Origin: Armatimonadota bacterium
GTDB lineage: Bacteria > Armatimonadota > Fimbriimonadia > Fimbriimonadales > ATM1
Assembly: GCA_021324165.1 (NCBI GenBank)
Contig: JAJPJR010000047.1
Location: forward strand, 1 to 64,000
Length of the DNA: 64,000 bases
Direction: 5' to 3'
Shown here: piece by piece, positions 42,916 through 52,683 of the stretch
How the letters are laid out: each line of letters begins with the position of its first letter
Position numbering within the stretch: the first letter of the stretch is position 1
The notes under the pieces: model-generated
What the model saw: the letters and a program-made list of their open reading frames with translations, nothing else
What the model was told of the DNA's origin: nothing
The model's database searches: none
Position numbers and translations under genes: made by a program

Positions 42916-43476
42916 ATGCCGAAACTTCTGCCGCATCGTGTTGCCGTTGAAACCGATCGGCCGAAGTTTCCAAACGTGTGTTGTTGTTCCTGCAGAGCGG
43001 TTTCGGTGATGTATCGTCCGACTCCGCCTCCGCGGGCGCAGGGACTGCCGGTTGCCGAGCCGCTGGAGCTGCCTTATTCGGAGGAGTGTTATGAACAGAT
43101 GCGGCTGGGTCACAGAATCGCCACTTGGAAGTTAGGTCTTTTGAATGCGGCGATTTGGGGATTTGGAATCCCGTTCATTGCGGGTTTCGGGGTGCTGGGT
43201 TATGTGCCGGGAGCGATTCTGACCGGTTTGATCGGGCTGCGGGTCTTGGCAATGATTCGATCCAATCCGTGCTCGGTGTGCGGCCGAGCGAAACGGGGCG
43301 ATGCGATGCGCGTTGTTTGGTGGCGCGGCCCTGTGTATCTGTTTACGTTCGCATCGAGCCGATATGCCGAAATGTTTCGCGAGGCGAACGAGAACAGCCT
43401 GGCTGATGGAGGGACGGAACGAGGGGGGCCGGTGGGCAAGTCCGGCCCCGAGGGGTGGCAGGGCACGCATCACTAA
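42916..43476 (+). CDS. Hypothetical membrane protein with Cys cluster
   Basis: A 186-residue protein of unknown family. An N-terminal Cys cluster (NVCCCSCRAVS), two hydrophobic segments (about 80-115: LLNAAIWGFGIPFIAGFGVL and PGAILTGLIGLRVLAMI), then a CSVCGRAKRGDAMR motif and RGPVYLFTFASSRYAEMF. The Cys motifs may bind metal. The ATG at 42916 lies 6 nt after TAAACT, supporting this start. A later ATG (43009) is possible. Confidence 0.65.
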   Translation: MPKLLPHRVAVETDRPKFPNVCCCSCRAVSVMYRPTPPPRAQGLPVAEPLELPYSEECYEQMRLGHRIATWKLGLLNAAIWGFGIPFIAGFGVLGYVPGAILTGLIGLRVLAMIRSNPCSVCGRAKRGDAMRVVWWRGPVYLFTFASSRYAEMFREANENSLADGGTERGGPVGKSGPEGWQGTHH

Positions 43477-43712
43477 GATGCGACCCTTCTGGTCGTGCGG
43501 CGTTGGCGGGTGAGACCAACACACGCTAACCAACCGTTTTTTCCGTTGAGAGGCGCTTTTGGAGGCTTGCAAAGTTGCCGGCAGGCGGTTCGCGCGGCGG
43601 AAATCACGGGAAAATGCGCGCGAACAAATGCGTGGATGAAATGTTATGGTTTTGTTTTCTATTTGGGGAAGAAGCCGGGGGCGGCACTATCGAATGCTAA
43701 AATGAGCGCACA

Positions 43713-44834
43713 TTGGGAACGGCATACACTCCAGGACTGACTGTCAGCAGCGATTCGATTGTGCGCAAACTTCGGCGGCTTCCGCTGAAGGGCGAAGTGT
43801 TGGTGAAGGTGGGCGACCGGGTCGGGCCGGAGACCACTGTCGCCAGGACCCAACTTCCCGGTCTTTTGCAGACCGTGCGGGTTGCGGAGAGGCTTGGGAT
43901 TGACCCGAAAGAGACCGCGAAATATCTGCGGTTTAAGGTTGGGGACGCGATCGCGATCGGCGACCTCTTGGCTGAATCGAAAGGGCTGTTCGGGATGTTT
44001 AAGAACAGCGTTACCTCGGAATATGAGGGCACGTTTGAGAGCCTTTCCGAACTGACGGGGAATATGCTGATCCGCGAGGCTCCGATTCCGGTGGAGATCA
44101 AGGCGTATCTGCGCGGGATCGTGGTGGACGTGTTTGGGGACGAAGGAGCGGTGATCGAAGCGCGCGGCGCGCTGATTCAGGGAATTTTCGGCGTGGGGGG
44201 CGAGAGGCAGGGGAAGATTCGAGTGGCCGTGGGATCGCCGGATGAAACGCTGGATGCCGGCCAGGTGCGATCGGATGACCAGGGCGCGATTTTGATCGGC
44301 GGCAGCGGGATTACTCTGGATGCGATTCGAGCGGCGGAGCGCGCAGGAGTGACCGGGCTTGTCGCCGGTGCGGTTCGAGACGATGTGATTACAGGGTTTT
44401 TGGGTTATGACATCGGGGTGGCGATTACGGGCCAGGAGCAGGTGCCGCTTTCGATTATCGCCACGGAAGGGTTTGGAAGGCTTTCGATGGCGCGGCGGAC
44501 GTTCGACCTGCTGAAATCGTTGGAAGGCAGGATGGCGAGCATGAACGGAGCGACTCAAATCCGCGCGGGAGTGATTCGTCCGGAGCTGATCGTTCCGAGC
44601 GACAGCGCGCAGGCGGCGCAGCCCACATCGTCGTTTTCGGGGACGCTGGAAATCGGCACTCCGATACGGGTGATCCGGGAGCCTTATTTTGGGAGGCTTG
44701 GCGTGGTTACCGGGCTTCCGCCGGAGCTGCGGACCGTCGAGTCGGGCGCCGAGGTTCGCGTTTTGGAAGCGAAACTGGAAGATGGTTCGGCGGTAACCGT
44801 TCCACGCGCCAACGTCGAGATCATCGCGGGATAA
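43713..44834 (+). CDS. Hypothetical protein with lipoyl-like and KOW-like parts
   Basis: A 373-residue protein, family not recognised. The N-terminal part (PLKGEVLVKVGDRVGPETTV, then FKVGDAIAIGDLLAE) looks like a barrel-sandwich or lipoyl-type fold. The centre (LIGGSGITLDAIRAAERAGV, GLVAGAVRDDVITGFLGYDI) is a nucleotide-binding-like region. The C-terminus (IGTPIRVIREPYFGRLGVVT) resembles a KOW motif. The start TTG 43713 lies 9 nt after an extended -10 (TGCTAAAAT, 43695-43703). The response regulator gene starts 5 bp after its stop. Confidence 0.75.
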   Translation: MGTAYTPGLTVSSDSIVRKLRRLPLKGEVLVKVGDRVGPETTVARTQLPGLLQTVRVAERLGIDPKETAKYLRFKVGDAIAIGDLLAESKGLFGMFKNSVTSEYEGTFESLSELTGNMLIREAPIPVEIKAYLRGIVVDVFGDEGAVIEARGALIQGIFGVGGERQGKIRVAVGSPDETLDAGQVRSDDQGAILIGGSGITLDAIRAAERAGVTGLVAGAVRDDVITGFLGYDIGVAITGQEQVPLSIIATEGFGRLSMARRTFDLLKSLEGRMASMNGATQIRAGVIRPELIVPSDSAQAAQPTSSFSGTLEIGTPIRVIREPYFGRLGVVTGLPPELRTVESGAEVRVLEAKLEDGSAVTVPRANVEIIAG

Positions 44835-44839
44835 GATTG

Positions 44840-45508
44840 ATGACGGTGCTGGTTGTTGACGACGAGCCTGACCTGCTTGAAACGGTTTGCGGAAGGCTGA
44901 CGCGCGACGGCTATTCCGTTTTTGCGAGCAAGACCGCCGAGGAAGCGATCAAGCAGTTCCGCATTCATCGTCCCGATTTGGTGGTGCTGGATGTGATGCT
45001 GCCTGGAAGGAGCGGGTTTGAACTTTCGCAACTGATTCGTTCGGAGAGCAAGGCGCCGATTCTGTTTCTTTCGGCGCGGGCGAGCGAGCACGACAGGATT
45101 CGAGGATTTGAAGTCGGCGGCGACGACTATTTGACGAAGCCTTTCAATTTGCAGGAACTTTCGGCGCGCGTTCGGGCGATTTTGCGAAGGACGAAGGGCG
45201 AATCGGAAAAGCCGAAAATCGAATCGGGCGATCTGGTGGTTGATCCTGTTGGGCACGAAGCGTTTGTGGGCGGGAGGAGGTTGGAGTTGAAACCGAAAGA
45301 GTTCGCGCTGCTGTATTTTTTCGCATCGAACCCTGGCAAAGTGTTTTCAAGGGATGCGCTTCTGGATCGCGTGTGGGGGCCTGAGGCTTTCGTAACTCCG
45401 CGCACGGTGGATGTTCATGTGAGCTGGCTGCGAAAGCAGTTGGGAACCGATGGGCAGGAGTCGGATCGGATCATCACGGTGCGGGGCATCGGATACAAAT
45501 TCAGTTAG
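44840..45508 (+). CDS. OmpR/PhoB-type response regulator, orphan
   Basis: A 222-residue two-domain regulator. The receiver has VDDEPDLLETV (acidic pocket), LVVLDVMLPGRSGFELSQL (phosphorylated Asp), ILFLSARASEHDRIRG and YLTKPFNLQELSARVRAIL. The C-terminal winged helix has LELKPKEFALLYFFASNP and RTVDVHVSWLRKQLG. There is no histidine kinase within the window, so it is orphan here. It follows the lipoyl/KOW-like gene within 5 bp and its 3' end overlaps the convergent gene by 4 bp (TTAG). Confidence 0.93.
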   Translation: MTVLVVDDEPDLLETVCGRLTRDGYSVFASKTAEEAIKQFRIHRPDLVVLDVMLPGRSGFELSQLIRSESKAPILFLSARASEHDRIRGFEVGGDDYLTKPFNLQELSARVRAILRRTKGESEKPKIESGDLVVDPVGHEAFVGGRRLELKPKEFALLYFFASNPGKVFSRDALLDRVWGPEAFVTPRTVDVHVSWLRKQLGTDGQESDRIITVRGIGYKFS

Positions 45509-46017
45509 CCCGCGGGGCCGAAGGTGAAATCGGAAACGCTTTTCGGATAGACGCGCACAACCCGCCATTTTTTTTCGGGCAAGATGAACAGACGTTTGGA
45601 GGTTTCTTTGCGGAACTCGATGGTGATCGGGCCGCGCATGCGATAACGCATTCCCAAGAACTCCAGATCGGCATCAACCTGGCAGGTGGATGAAGCGAAT
45701 CCGTTTTCGACGTTGGTTTGAATGTCGCTGATTTCGAGCCGTGAAGTTTTGACCTGTTGAATGAAGTTTTTAACGGCCGAGAGCGGGTTGGCGCTGGAAT
45801 CGGGCATAAACGGCGTCTGGAATTCGTTGGAGAGATATTCGAGGACTCCACCCGGACGGTTTTCGAGCGTTGCCTGGCGCATGTTTTCGATTGCCGATTT
45901 AATCTGCTGCTGATCGCTTGGAGCGGAAAGGATGGAGATGACGTTCACGGCGAGCACGATGAGGAGCGCGACGAGCACGAGGCCGAAAATCTTGGTTGAA
46001 GTTGAGAGTTTATTCAT
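45505..46017 (-). CDS. Membrane-anchored NTF2-like protein, unknown
   Basis: A 170-residue protein with one N-terminal membrane helix (TSTKIFGLVLVALLIVLAVN). The periplasmic part is NTF2-like: QQIKSAIENMRQATLENRPG, then VKNFIQQVKTSRLEISDIQT and ITIEFRKETSKRLFILPEKK. The ATG at 46017 overlaps the ribF stop by 8 bp, so it is cotranslated with ribF and lies in the uvrA-ribF operon. Its role there is unknown. Confidence 0.8.
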   Translation of the reverse strand: MNKLSTSTKIFGLVLVALLIVLAVNVISILSAPSDQQQIKSAIENMRQATLENRPGGVLEYLSNEFQTPFMPDSSANPLSAVKNFIQQVKTSRLEISDIQTNVENGFASSTCQVDADLEFLGMRYRMRGPITIEFRKETSKRLFILPEKKWRVVRVYPKSVSDFTFGPAG

Positions 46018-46933
46018 GCTGCGAATTGATGAGCGCGCGCGTGCGTTGAATGTCGCTTTTCATTTGCGCTTCGAGCGCGTTTAGGGTTTCGAATTTTGAT
46101 TGGCCGCGGATTCTTTCGTGGAAGTCCAACACGATTGTTCGGCCATAAAGTTCCCCGCCGGCATAATCGAGCAGGTGCGCTTCGATGGCAAACCCGCCGG
46201 ATTCGAGCGACGGGCGGTCACCGATGGAGATCGCGCAAGGATAGGTTTGCGGCCCGACGTGAGCGATGCCTGCGTAGATGCCGTGGGCCGGAATGAGTTG
46301 ATCTTCGATCAGGCGCAGATTTGCGGTCGGCACGCCGAGCGTTCGTCCGATTTTTTCGCCGGGAACGACCACTCCTGCGATTGCGTAGGGGGCAGCAAGA
46401 AGCTGATGGGCAGAGTGCACATCGCCCTGCGAAACCGCCGTGCGGACTTCGCTTGAAGAAACGCGAGCGCCTTGGAGTTCGAACGGAGGCATGGTTACGG
46501 TTGCGATCCGGTCTTCCAAAAACTTCGGATCGCCTGTGCGATCTTTTCCAAAACGAAAATCGTGGCCGACTACCACGAGTGCCGCGTTGAGCGAACGTAG
46601 AATGACGCACTCGAAAAACTGTTCTGCGGTGAGCGACGCGAGGTGGGAATCGAACTGCAGCACGAACGCGATATCAACGCCGAGGCTTTCGAATTTCGCA
46701 AGTTTTTGATGGAGCGGTGTGAGCGTGGGCGGCACGCTTTCGGGCCTTACGATGGATGCTGGGTGCCTATCGAACGTTACCACCACGCACGGTTGACCGG
46801 CCGAGCGTGCGTGCTGAATGGCGGTTTGAATCAGGCGCCGATGGCCAAGATGCACGCCATCGAAAACGCCGATTGTAACCACAGAATTCGGGAGCCGTTC
46901 AACAAGGTTTGCGGCGCCATAAACGATCTGCAC
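46010..46933 (-). CDS. ribF: Bifunctional riboflavin kinase/FAD synthetase
   Basis: A 307-residue protein. N-terminal nucleotidyltransferase: VTIGVFDGVHLGHRRLIQTA, VTFDRHPASIV, VVGHDFRFGKDRTGD and VSSSEVRTAVSQGDV. C-terminal riboflavin kinase: GVPTANLRL and YAGIAHVGPQTYPCAISIG. It makes FMN and FAD. The GTG start lies 6 nt after TAACCT, which itself overlaps the uvrA stop codon, so this gene can be transcribed on its own as well as with uvrA. It overlaps the next gene by 8 bp. Confidence 0.95.
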   Translation of the reverse strand: MQIVYGAANLVERLPNSVVTIGVFDGVHLGHRRLIQTAIQHARSAGQPCVVVTFDRHPASIVRPESVPPTLTPLHQKLAKFESLGVDIAFVLQFDSHLASLTAEQFFECVILRSLNAALVVVGHDFRFGKDRTGDPKFLEDRIATVTMPPFELQGARVSSSEVRTAVSQGDVHSAHQLLAAPYAIAGVVVPGEKIGRTLGVPTANLRLIEDQLIPAHGIYAGIAHVGPQTYPCAISIGDRPSLESGGFAIEAHLLDYAGGELYGRTIVLDFHERIRGQSKFETLNALEAQMKSDIQRTRALINSQHE

Positions 46934-46942
46934 GGAGAAAGG

Positions 46943-49810
46943 TTACCTTGCGGCAGCCACGGCGGCTTTCTTTTTTGAAGGAGACCCGAGGATGCGTTTG
47001 AGATAGGCTCCGGTGTGGCTTTTCGGGTTTGCCGCGACGGTTTCGGGAGTGCCGAATGCCACCAGGTGTCCGCCCGCGTCGCCGCCTTCGGGGCCGAGAT
47101 CAATGATCCAATCGGCGGTTTTGATGACGTCTAAATTGTGTTCGATCACAACAACGGTGTTGCCTTGATCCACGAGGCGGTGCAGCACTTCTAAAAGTTT
47201 GCGGATGTCTTCGAAATGCAATCCTGAAGTGGGTTCATCGAGAATGTAGAACGTGCTTCCGGTAGAGCGTTTGCTGAGTTCGGTGGACAGTTTGACGCGC
47301 TGGGCTTCTCCGCCGGAGAGGGTCGTTGCGGACTGTCCGAGTTTGATGTATCCCAAGCCCACATCTTCGAGCGTTGCGAGTTTGCGATGGATTTTGGGGA
47401 TGGGTTCGAAAAACTCGGCTGCTTCGCTTACGGTCATTTCCAACACGTCTGAGATGCTTTTGCCTTTGTACTTGACTTCGAGCGTTTCGCGGTTGTACCG
47501 TTTTCCTCGGCAGATTTCGCACGGCACATAAACATCGGGCAGAAACACCATTTCGATTTTGATGATTCCGTCGCCGTCGCACGCTTCGCAGCGTCCTCCT
47601 TTGGTGTTAAAGGAGAATCTTCCCGGTTTGTAGCCGCGCATTTTGGCATCGGGCGTCATTGAAAACAGTTCGCGGATCATGTCGAACACGCCCACATAGG
47701 TTGCGGGATTGCTGCGCGGTGTGCGCCCGATGGGCGACTGGTCAATGTCCACGACTTTATCTATGCGATGCACTCCGGAGATGCCTTCGTGCGGAGCCCA
47801 TCCTGCGCGTGTGCCTGCCACTTCGTACATCAGCCTGGGAAAGAGCGTTTCTTGGATCAATGTGGATTTGCCCGAGCCGGAAACACCGGTAACGCAGATA
47901 AAAGTTCCAAGAGGAAATTCGACCGTGATGCTTTTGAGATTGTTGCCTTTTGCTTTTCGGAGTTTGATTGCGCCGTTTTGTTCCTGCCTTCGCGTTTTTG
48001 GAATAGGGATTGTGCGTTCGCCGTTCAGATATTTTGCGGTGAGAGTTTCGGATTTGAGAATCTGATCGAGCGGGCCCTGGGCGACGATATATCCGCCGGC
48101 TTCGCCTGCTCCGGGACCAAGATCAACGATCCAATCGGCATTTCGCATCGTGTCTTCATCGTGTTCGACTACGATGACGGTGTTTCCCAAATCGCGCAGT
48201 TTTTTGAGGGTTGCGAGCAGGCGGTCGTTGTCGCGCTGGTGCAACCCGATGCTGGGCTCGTCGAGAATGTAAAGCACGCCCATGAGCCCCGAACCGATTT
48301 GTGTGGCGAGCCTGATGCGCTGCGCTTCGCCGCCCGCTAAAGTTCTGGCGGAGCGGCTGAGTGTGAGATAACCGAGGCCGACGTCGTACAAAAACCTCAG
48401 CCGTTCGGAAATCTCTTTGATGGCCCGTTCGCCGATGATGCGTTGGCGCTTGGAAAGTTGCGGCAGCAGATTATCGAAAAATCGCAGACAGTTTTCGACC
48501 GACATGTCGGTGAGCTGCGAGATGGTGTGGGATGCCAATGTAACCGAGAGCGACGCTTTTTTCAGGCGCGCTCCTTTGCATTTTGGACAGGCGCGCGTGG
48601 ACATATACTGTTCCAGGTCTTGCTTCACCCAATCGCTTTCTGTGGATTCGAATTTCTTCTTGAGGACGTTGATGACGCCGTCCCATCGCGTCGAGAATTT
48701 GCGGGTTTTGCCGCTGCCATAGCGCACTTCGACGGTAACGGGTTCATCTAAGCCGTAAAAAACGATATCGCGCTGCTTGGGCGTGAGGCTTTCGAACGGC
48801 GCATTTGGATCGAACTTGACAAGCTTGCCGAGCCCCGCAAGAACCTCGGGCCACCACTCTTTCAGTTCGCCGTTTTTGTGAACGAACGGCGCGATGGCGC
48901 CGCCTGCGACGGGCAATTGTTCGTCGGGGACCAAAAGATCGGGATCGAATTCGGTTTTTGTTCCCAAGCCGTTGCACTCTTCGCATGCGCCATAGGGAGA
49001 GTTGAACGAGAACATTCGGGGTTCGATGTCGCCGAGCGACACGCCGCAATCCGGGCAGGAGAACTGCTCGCTGAAAAGCCGTTCTTCTCCGTTGACTTGG
49101 CTGATGGTTACGAGTCCGTTTCCGAGTTTCAGGGCGGTTTCGATGGATTCGGATACGCGCTGCTGAATATCGCTTTTGATGACGATGCGATCCACGACCA
49201 GTTCGATGGTGTGCTGCTTGTAGCGATCCATCGGAATATCATCGGTAACTTCGTACATGGTGCCGTCTACGCGCACGCGCACGAATCCCATCTTTTGAAT
49301 ATCGGAGATCACGGATTTGTATTCGCCTTTCCGACCACGGATCATCGGCGCGAGGATGTTCAGTTTTGCCCCTTCACCGTAGGACATCGCGGCATCAACA
49401 ATCTGCTCGACGGTTTGGCGCTGAATCGGTTTGCCGCAATTGGGGCAGTGCGGAATTCCCGCGCGCGAAAAAAGAATGCGCATGTAATCGTAGATTTCGG
49501 TTACGGTTCCCACTGTGGATCGGGGATTGCGCGGCGCGGATTTTTGATCTATGCTGACGGCAGGAGACAGACCCTCGATGTGATCAACTTCGGGTTTGTC
49601 CATCTGCCCCAAAAACTGGCGGGCGTAGGCCGAAAGCGATTCGACGTAACGCCGCTGGCCCTCGGCGTAGATCGTGTCAAACGCAAGGGATGATTTGCCG
49701 GAGCCGCTTAGGCCCGTGATCACCACGAGTTTGTCTCGTGGTATTTCGAGCGTAAGGTTTTTTAGATTGTTTTCGCGGGCGCCGATTACCCGAATCTTGT
49801 CGTGAGACAT
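46943..49810 (-). CDS. uvrA: Excinuclease ABC subunit A
   Basis: A 955-residue protein, full length. Walker A motifs GLSGSGKSS (about 33) and GVSGSGKST (about 643), [16 protein letters not shown] signature and [16 protein letters not shown] signature, Walker [15 protein letters not shown] and [14 protein letters not shown]. Zinc motifs CPDCG (about 256) with CEECNGLG, and CEACDGDG (about 742) with [10 protein letters not shown]. It initiates nucleotide excision repair and pairs with Mfd encoded at 26942. TAAACT ends 9 nt before the ATG, so the leader is very short. ribF begins 9 bp after its stop. Confidence 0.98.
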   Translation of the reverse strand: MSHDKIRVIGARENNLKNLTLEIPRDKLVVITGLSGSGKSSLAFDTIYAEGQRRYVESLSAYARQFLGQMDKPEVDHIEGLSPAVSIDQKSAPRNPRSTVGTVTEIYDYMRILFSRAGIPHCPNCGKPIQRQTVEQIVDAAMSYGEGAKLNILAPMIRGRKGEYKSVISDIQKMGFVRVRVDGTMYEVTDDIPMDRYKQHTIELVVDRIVIKSDIQQRVSESIETALKLGNGLVTISQVNGEERLFSEQFSCPDCGVSLGDIEPRMFSFNSPYGACEECNGLGTKTEFDPDLLVPDEQLPVAGGAIAPFVHKNGELKEWWPEVLAGLGKLVKFDPNAPFESLTPKQRDIVFYGLDEPVTVEVRYGSGKTRKFSTRWDGVINVLKKKFESTESDWVKQDLEQYMSTRACPKCKGARLKKASLSVTLASHTISQLTDMSVENCLRFFDNLLPQLSKRQRIIGERAIKEISERLRFLYDVGLGYLTLSRSARTLAGGEAQRIRLATQIGSGLMGVLYILDEPSIGLHQRDNDRLLATLKKLRDLGNTVIVVEHDEDTMRNADWIVDLGPGAGEAGGYIVAQGPLDQILKSETLTAKYLNGERTIPIPKTRRQEQNGAIKLRKAKGNNLKSITVEFPLGTFICVTGVSGSGKSTLIQETLFPRLMYEVAGTRAGWAPHEGISGVHRIDKVVDIDQSPIGRTPRSNPATYVGVFDMIRELFSMTPDAKMRGYKPGRFSFNTKGGRCEACDGDGIIKIEMVFLPDVYVPCEICRGKRYNRETLEVKYKGKSISDVLEMTVSEAAEFFEPIPKIHRKLATLEDVGLGYIKLGQSATTLSGGEAQRVKLSTELSKRSTGSTFYILDEPTSGLHFEDIRKLLEVLHRLVDQGNTVVVIEHNLDVIKTADWIIDLGPEGGDAGGHLVAFGTPETVAANPKSHTGAYLKRILGSPSKKKAAVAAAR

Positions 49811-49862
49811 CGAGCCGGGAGTTTACCGGATATGTAGACAAACTGCTACCTTTTTGGCAACA

Positions 49863-51431
49863 TCATCCGCCGGGGTGATCAATTTTCAGGCGATGATCGA
49901 GGTTGGCCACCGTGAACGCGGTGGCGTAAACGGTTTGCGCGACCTTGGACATTTTCACGAAGTCTATTTTTGAGACTTCGTCGCTTGGCCGGTGATAATC
50001 TTCATGCACCCCGTCGAAAAAGAACGCGATCGGGATTCCGTGCTTGGCGTAGTTGTAATGATCGCTGCGCATGTAGATGTTTTCGGGGTCGTTCGGTTCG
50101 TCGTAATGATAATCAAATCGAAGTTTGTTGAGTTTTGCGTTGACAGATTCGTTGATCTCACCGAGTTCGGTGCTGATGCGCTTCGATCCTACAACGTAGA
50201 TGGAGTTGGAGTCGGTGAGCATTTTGTTGGCGGGATTGGTGTCGCCGGATTTTCGTGAACGGCCGATCATATCAATGTTGAGTTGAGCGACGATGCGCTC
50301 GAGCGGCACGGTTGGATGATCGGTAAAATAGGAAGAGCCGACGAGCCCTTTTTCTTCGCCGCAATGCCAAACGAAGAGAAGCGAACGTTTTGGCTTGGGA
50401 CCAGAAGCGAAAGCGTGAGCGATTTCCAACACGCTGACAGTTCCTGAACCGTCGTCATCGGCGCCGTTGAAAATCGTGTCGGGGCCGTTTCCTCCCATTC
50501 CCAAATGATCTATGTGCGCTCCCATCGCAACGTATTCGGTTTTGAGCGAAGGATCGGATCCTTCCACGATGCCGACGACGTTGAACGCGTGAGATTCCTC
50601 GGTGTTCGCAACGACGGTGAAACTGACTTGCTTCGAACCCGAAAGCGCAAAACTGTTAGGTTCGGTGCGATCGTCGGCGGCCTTCAGCAGGTCGTCTCCT
50701 GAAGTCTGTTCGCCATCGAAAAGCTGCAGCACGACATCTTTAGAAAGGGTGATGGTCGGGACGATTTGTGAATCGCTTGGAGTAAGGAGCTGCGCTCGGC
50801 CTGGCTGCGTGAACCTTGCGGCGTAAGAGTCGAACGCTTCGAGCGTGCTGGAGTTTGGGATTTGCAAAATTCCGACGGCGCCGTATTCTGCGGCAGCATC
50901 TTGGGGCGAAATCGCTCCTTTGCCTTTTTCTCCTCGGCGGTCGCGGAAGTCGAAGCCCGCGGGAGTTCCAGACAGAACCACCATGAGTTTGCCTTTGACG
51001 TTGGCGCTTGCATACGGGTCAATGTTCATTGCGGGGATTTTCCATCCGTGACCTACGAACACGAGATTCGCGTTTACGGCCGAACCCGGATTGGCGAGCG
51101 GTGCGAAATCTTTCGCCCATGTTTTGGCGGCGCCGTTGATGCTGAAACTTGTTTTGCTGGAATCGAGCGATCGTTTCGCATAGCGCAGAACTTGAAAATA
51201 GCCGCCGTTATCGCCGGCGGGCTTTACGCCCCAAAGTTTGAGTTGGGTTGCGACATAGGTGCAAGCGATATCCAACCCTCTTGAAGGCGTGTCTCTTCCT
51301 TCGAGCAGGTCGTTTGCGACGAATTCCAGGTGGGCGCGCAAGCGGTCGGGAGTGATTGCGGAATCGTTGCCGATTTGGCAAAACGCGTTGGCGGCAAGGG
51401 CCAAAAGCAAAAGCGCAGGCAGGCGTTTCAT
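49863..51431 (-). CDS. M28 peptidase with PA domain
   Basis: A 522-residue exported protein with a signal peptide (MKRLPALLLLALAANAFCQ). A protease-associated domain lies at about 130-250. The M28 zinc peptidase follows: GAHIDHLGMGG, NGADDDGSGTVSVLEIA, VWHCGEEKGLVGSSYF, LNIDMIGRSR and EDYHRPSDEVSKID, with all zinc and catalytic residues present. It would remove N-terminal residues from extracellular peptides. Its ATG overlaps the mqnE stop by 4 bp (ATGA), so it is cotranslated. Confidence 0.93.
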   Translation of the reverse strand: MKRLPALLLLALAANAFCQIGNDSAITPDRLRAHLEFVANDLLEGRDTPSRGLDIACTYVATQLKLWGVKPAGDNGGYFQVLRYAKRSLDSSKTSFSINGAAKTWAKDFAPLANPGSAVNANLVFVGHGWKIPAMNIDPYASANVKGKLMVVLSGTPAGFDFRDRRGEKGKGAISPQDAAAEYGAVGILQIPNSSTLEAFDSYAARFTQPGRAQLLTPSDSQIVPTITLSKDVVLQLFDGEQTSGDDLLKAADDRTEPNSFALSGSKQVSFTVVANTEESHAFNVVGIVEGSDPSLKTEYVAMGAHIDHLGMGGNGPDTIFNGADDDGSGTVSVLEIAHAFASGPKPKRSLLFVWHCGEEKGLVGSSYFTDHPTVPLERIVAQLNIDMIGRSRKSGDTNPANKMLTDSNSIYVVGSKRISTELGEINESVNAKLNKLRFDYHYDEPNDPENIYMRSDHYNYAKHGIPIAFFFDGVHEDYHRPSDEVSKIDFVKMSKVAQTVYATAFTVANLDHRLKIDHPGG

Positions 51432-52591
51432 CGGCTTAGTGTACCGACCGAAATGGGAGTGAGTTTGCGCGGGGCGGGTTCATCTTGGGGTTCGCGCACG
51501 ATGGCGTTGTAGTGCGAATCTCTTTCGATCGGCTCGCGGCCGGCTTCTCGAATCATCCTGACCATGTCGGCGGGGGTGAGCGCCTGCTGTTTTTTGCCAT
51601 AAGCACCGTCTTCGTAGGTGATCTCATATTCGAACACGGTGCCGTCGGCATCGTCGGCGCCATACCATAGCGCGATCTGGGTGACGGCCGGAGTGTTCAT
51701 GATCCAGAAACTTTTGATGTGGTCGAAGTTATCGAGCATCAGGCGCGAGACGGCGATGTTTCTCAAATCGTCGTCTCCTGTGGGGTGCGGCAGATGTTCG
51801 AGTTCGGTTTTTTCTGGGTGAAAACTGAGCGGGGTCATGCACAAAAAATGCCCGGTTTCATCTTGAAGTTCGCGGAGTTGAATCAGGTGATCTACGCGCT
51901 CTTCGTCGGTTTCGATGTGACCATAGAGCATGGTTGCGTACTGCGTGAAACCGACTTTAGCGGCGGTTCTTGCGACCTGTTTCCACTCTTCGCCGTCGAG
52001 TTTTTTTCCAAACAGTTCGGTATGAACCCGGTCGGAAAGGATTTCGATTCCGCCGCCGGGGAGGGCGTCGAGTCCGGCGTCTTTGAGATCGCGAAGGGTG
52101 TGTTCGATCGTCGTGTTGCCTACGCGGGCGATTTCGACGATTTCTACTGCGGTGAACGCCTTGACGTGGATTCCAGGACGTTCGTCTTTGATGGTTCGGA
52201 TGAAATCGAGGTAGTACGTATAAGGGAGTCTTGGATTGATGCCTCCCACCGAATGGATTTCTGAGATCGGGAACGACTTGTATTTTCTTACCGCTGCGCG
52301 CACTTCATCGAGGGACATCTCATAAGGATCGGGCCCGCCCTTTTTGGCATAGAAAGAGCAGAACTTGCAGAACTTGTTGCAGATGTTGGTGTAGTTGATG
52401 TGCTGATTGCGCACCCAGTAGGTTCGAGCGCCGTGCTTCCGTTCGCGGACGATGTTCGCCAGGAACCCCACGCCGGTAAGGTTAGGAGTTCGATACAGAG
52501 TGAGGCCGTCATCGAACGACAACCGTTCGCCGGCGGACAGTTTTTCGAAGATCGGGATGAGTTCTGGGGTGAGGCAGCGTTCGGCGATCAT
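51428..52591 (-). CDS. mqnE: Aminofutalosine synthase MqnE
   Basis: A 387-residue radical SAM enzyme. The cluster motif is INYTNICNKFCKFCSFYAKK (CxxxCxxC at about residues 70-77). Further MqnE marks are SEIHSVGGINPRLPYTYYLD, IHVKAFTAVEIVEIARVG and LPGGGIEILSDRVHTELFG. It adds SAM to a chorismate-derived enolpyruvate to make aminofutalosine, so this organism uses the futalosine menaquinone pathway. TATACT lies 11 nt before the ATG with CAGGA between. The M28 peptidase overlaps its stop. Confidence 0.95.
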   Translation of the reverse strand: MIAERCLTPELIPIFEKLSAGERLSFDDGLTLYRTPNLTGVGFLANIVRERKHGARTYWVRNQHINYTNICNKFCKFCSFYAKKGGPDPYEMSLDEVRAAVRKYKSFPISEIHSVGGINPRLPYTYYLDFIRTIKDERPGIHVKAFTAVEIVEIARVGNTTIEHTLRDLKDAGLDALPGGGIEILSDRVHTELFGKKLDGEEWKQVARTAAKVGFTQYATMLYGHIETDEERVDHLIQLRELQDETGHFLCMTPLSFHPEKTELEHLPHPTGDDDLRNIAVSRLMLDNFDHIKSFWIMNTPAVTQIALWYGADDADGTVFEYEITYEDGAYGKKQQALTPADMVRMIREAGREPIERDSHYNAIVREPQDEPAPRKLTPISVGTLSR

Positions 52592-52602
52592 TCCTGGCTG
52601 TG

Positions 52603-52610
52603 AGTATACG
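52603..52610. promoter_or_regulatory. Shared -10 core between mqnE and subtilase genes
   Basis: AGTATACG gives TATACT on the minus strand (towards mqnE at 52591) and TATACG on the plus strand (towards the subtilase at 52684). The GTATAC core is palindromic. This is a third divergent pair with overlapping -10 boxes. Confidence 0.4.
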
Positions 52611-52683
52611 CTTTGCGGGGCGAACCAAACCGGGAATGCAGCCGTTCTGTTTACGGGGGAGCGAACCCCTCGGAGGTGTGGTG

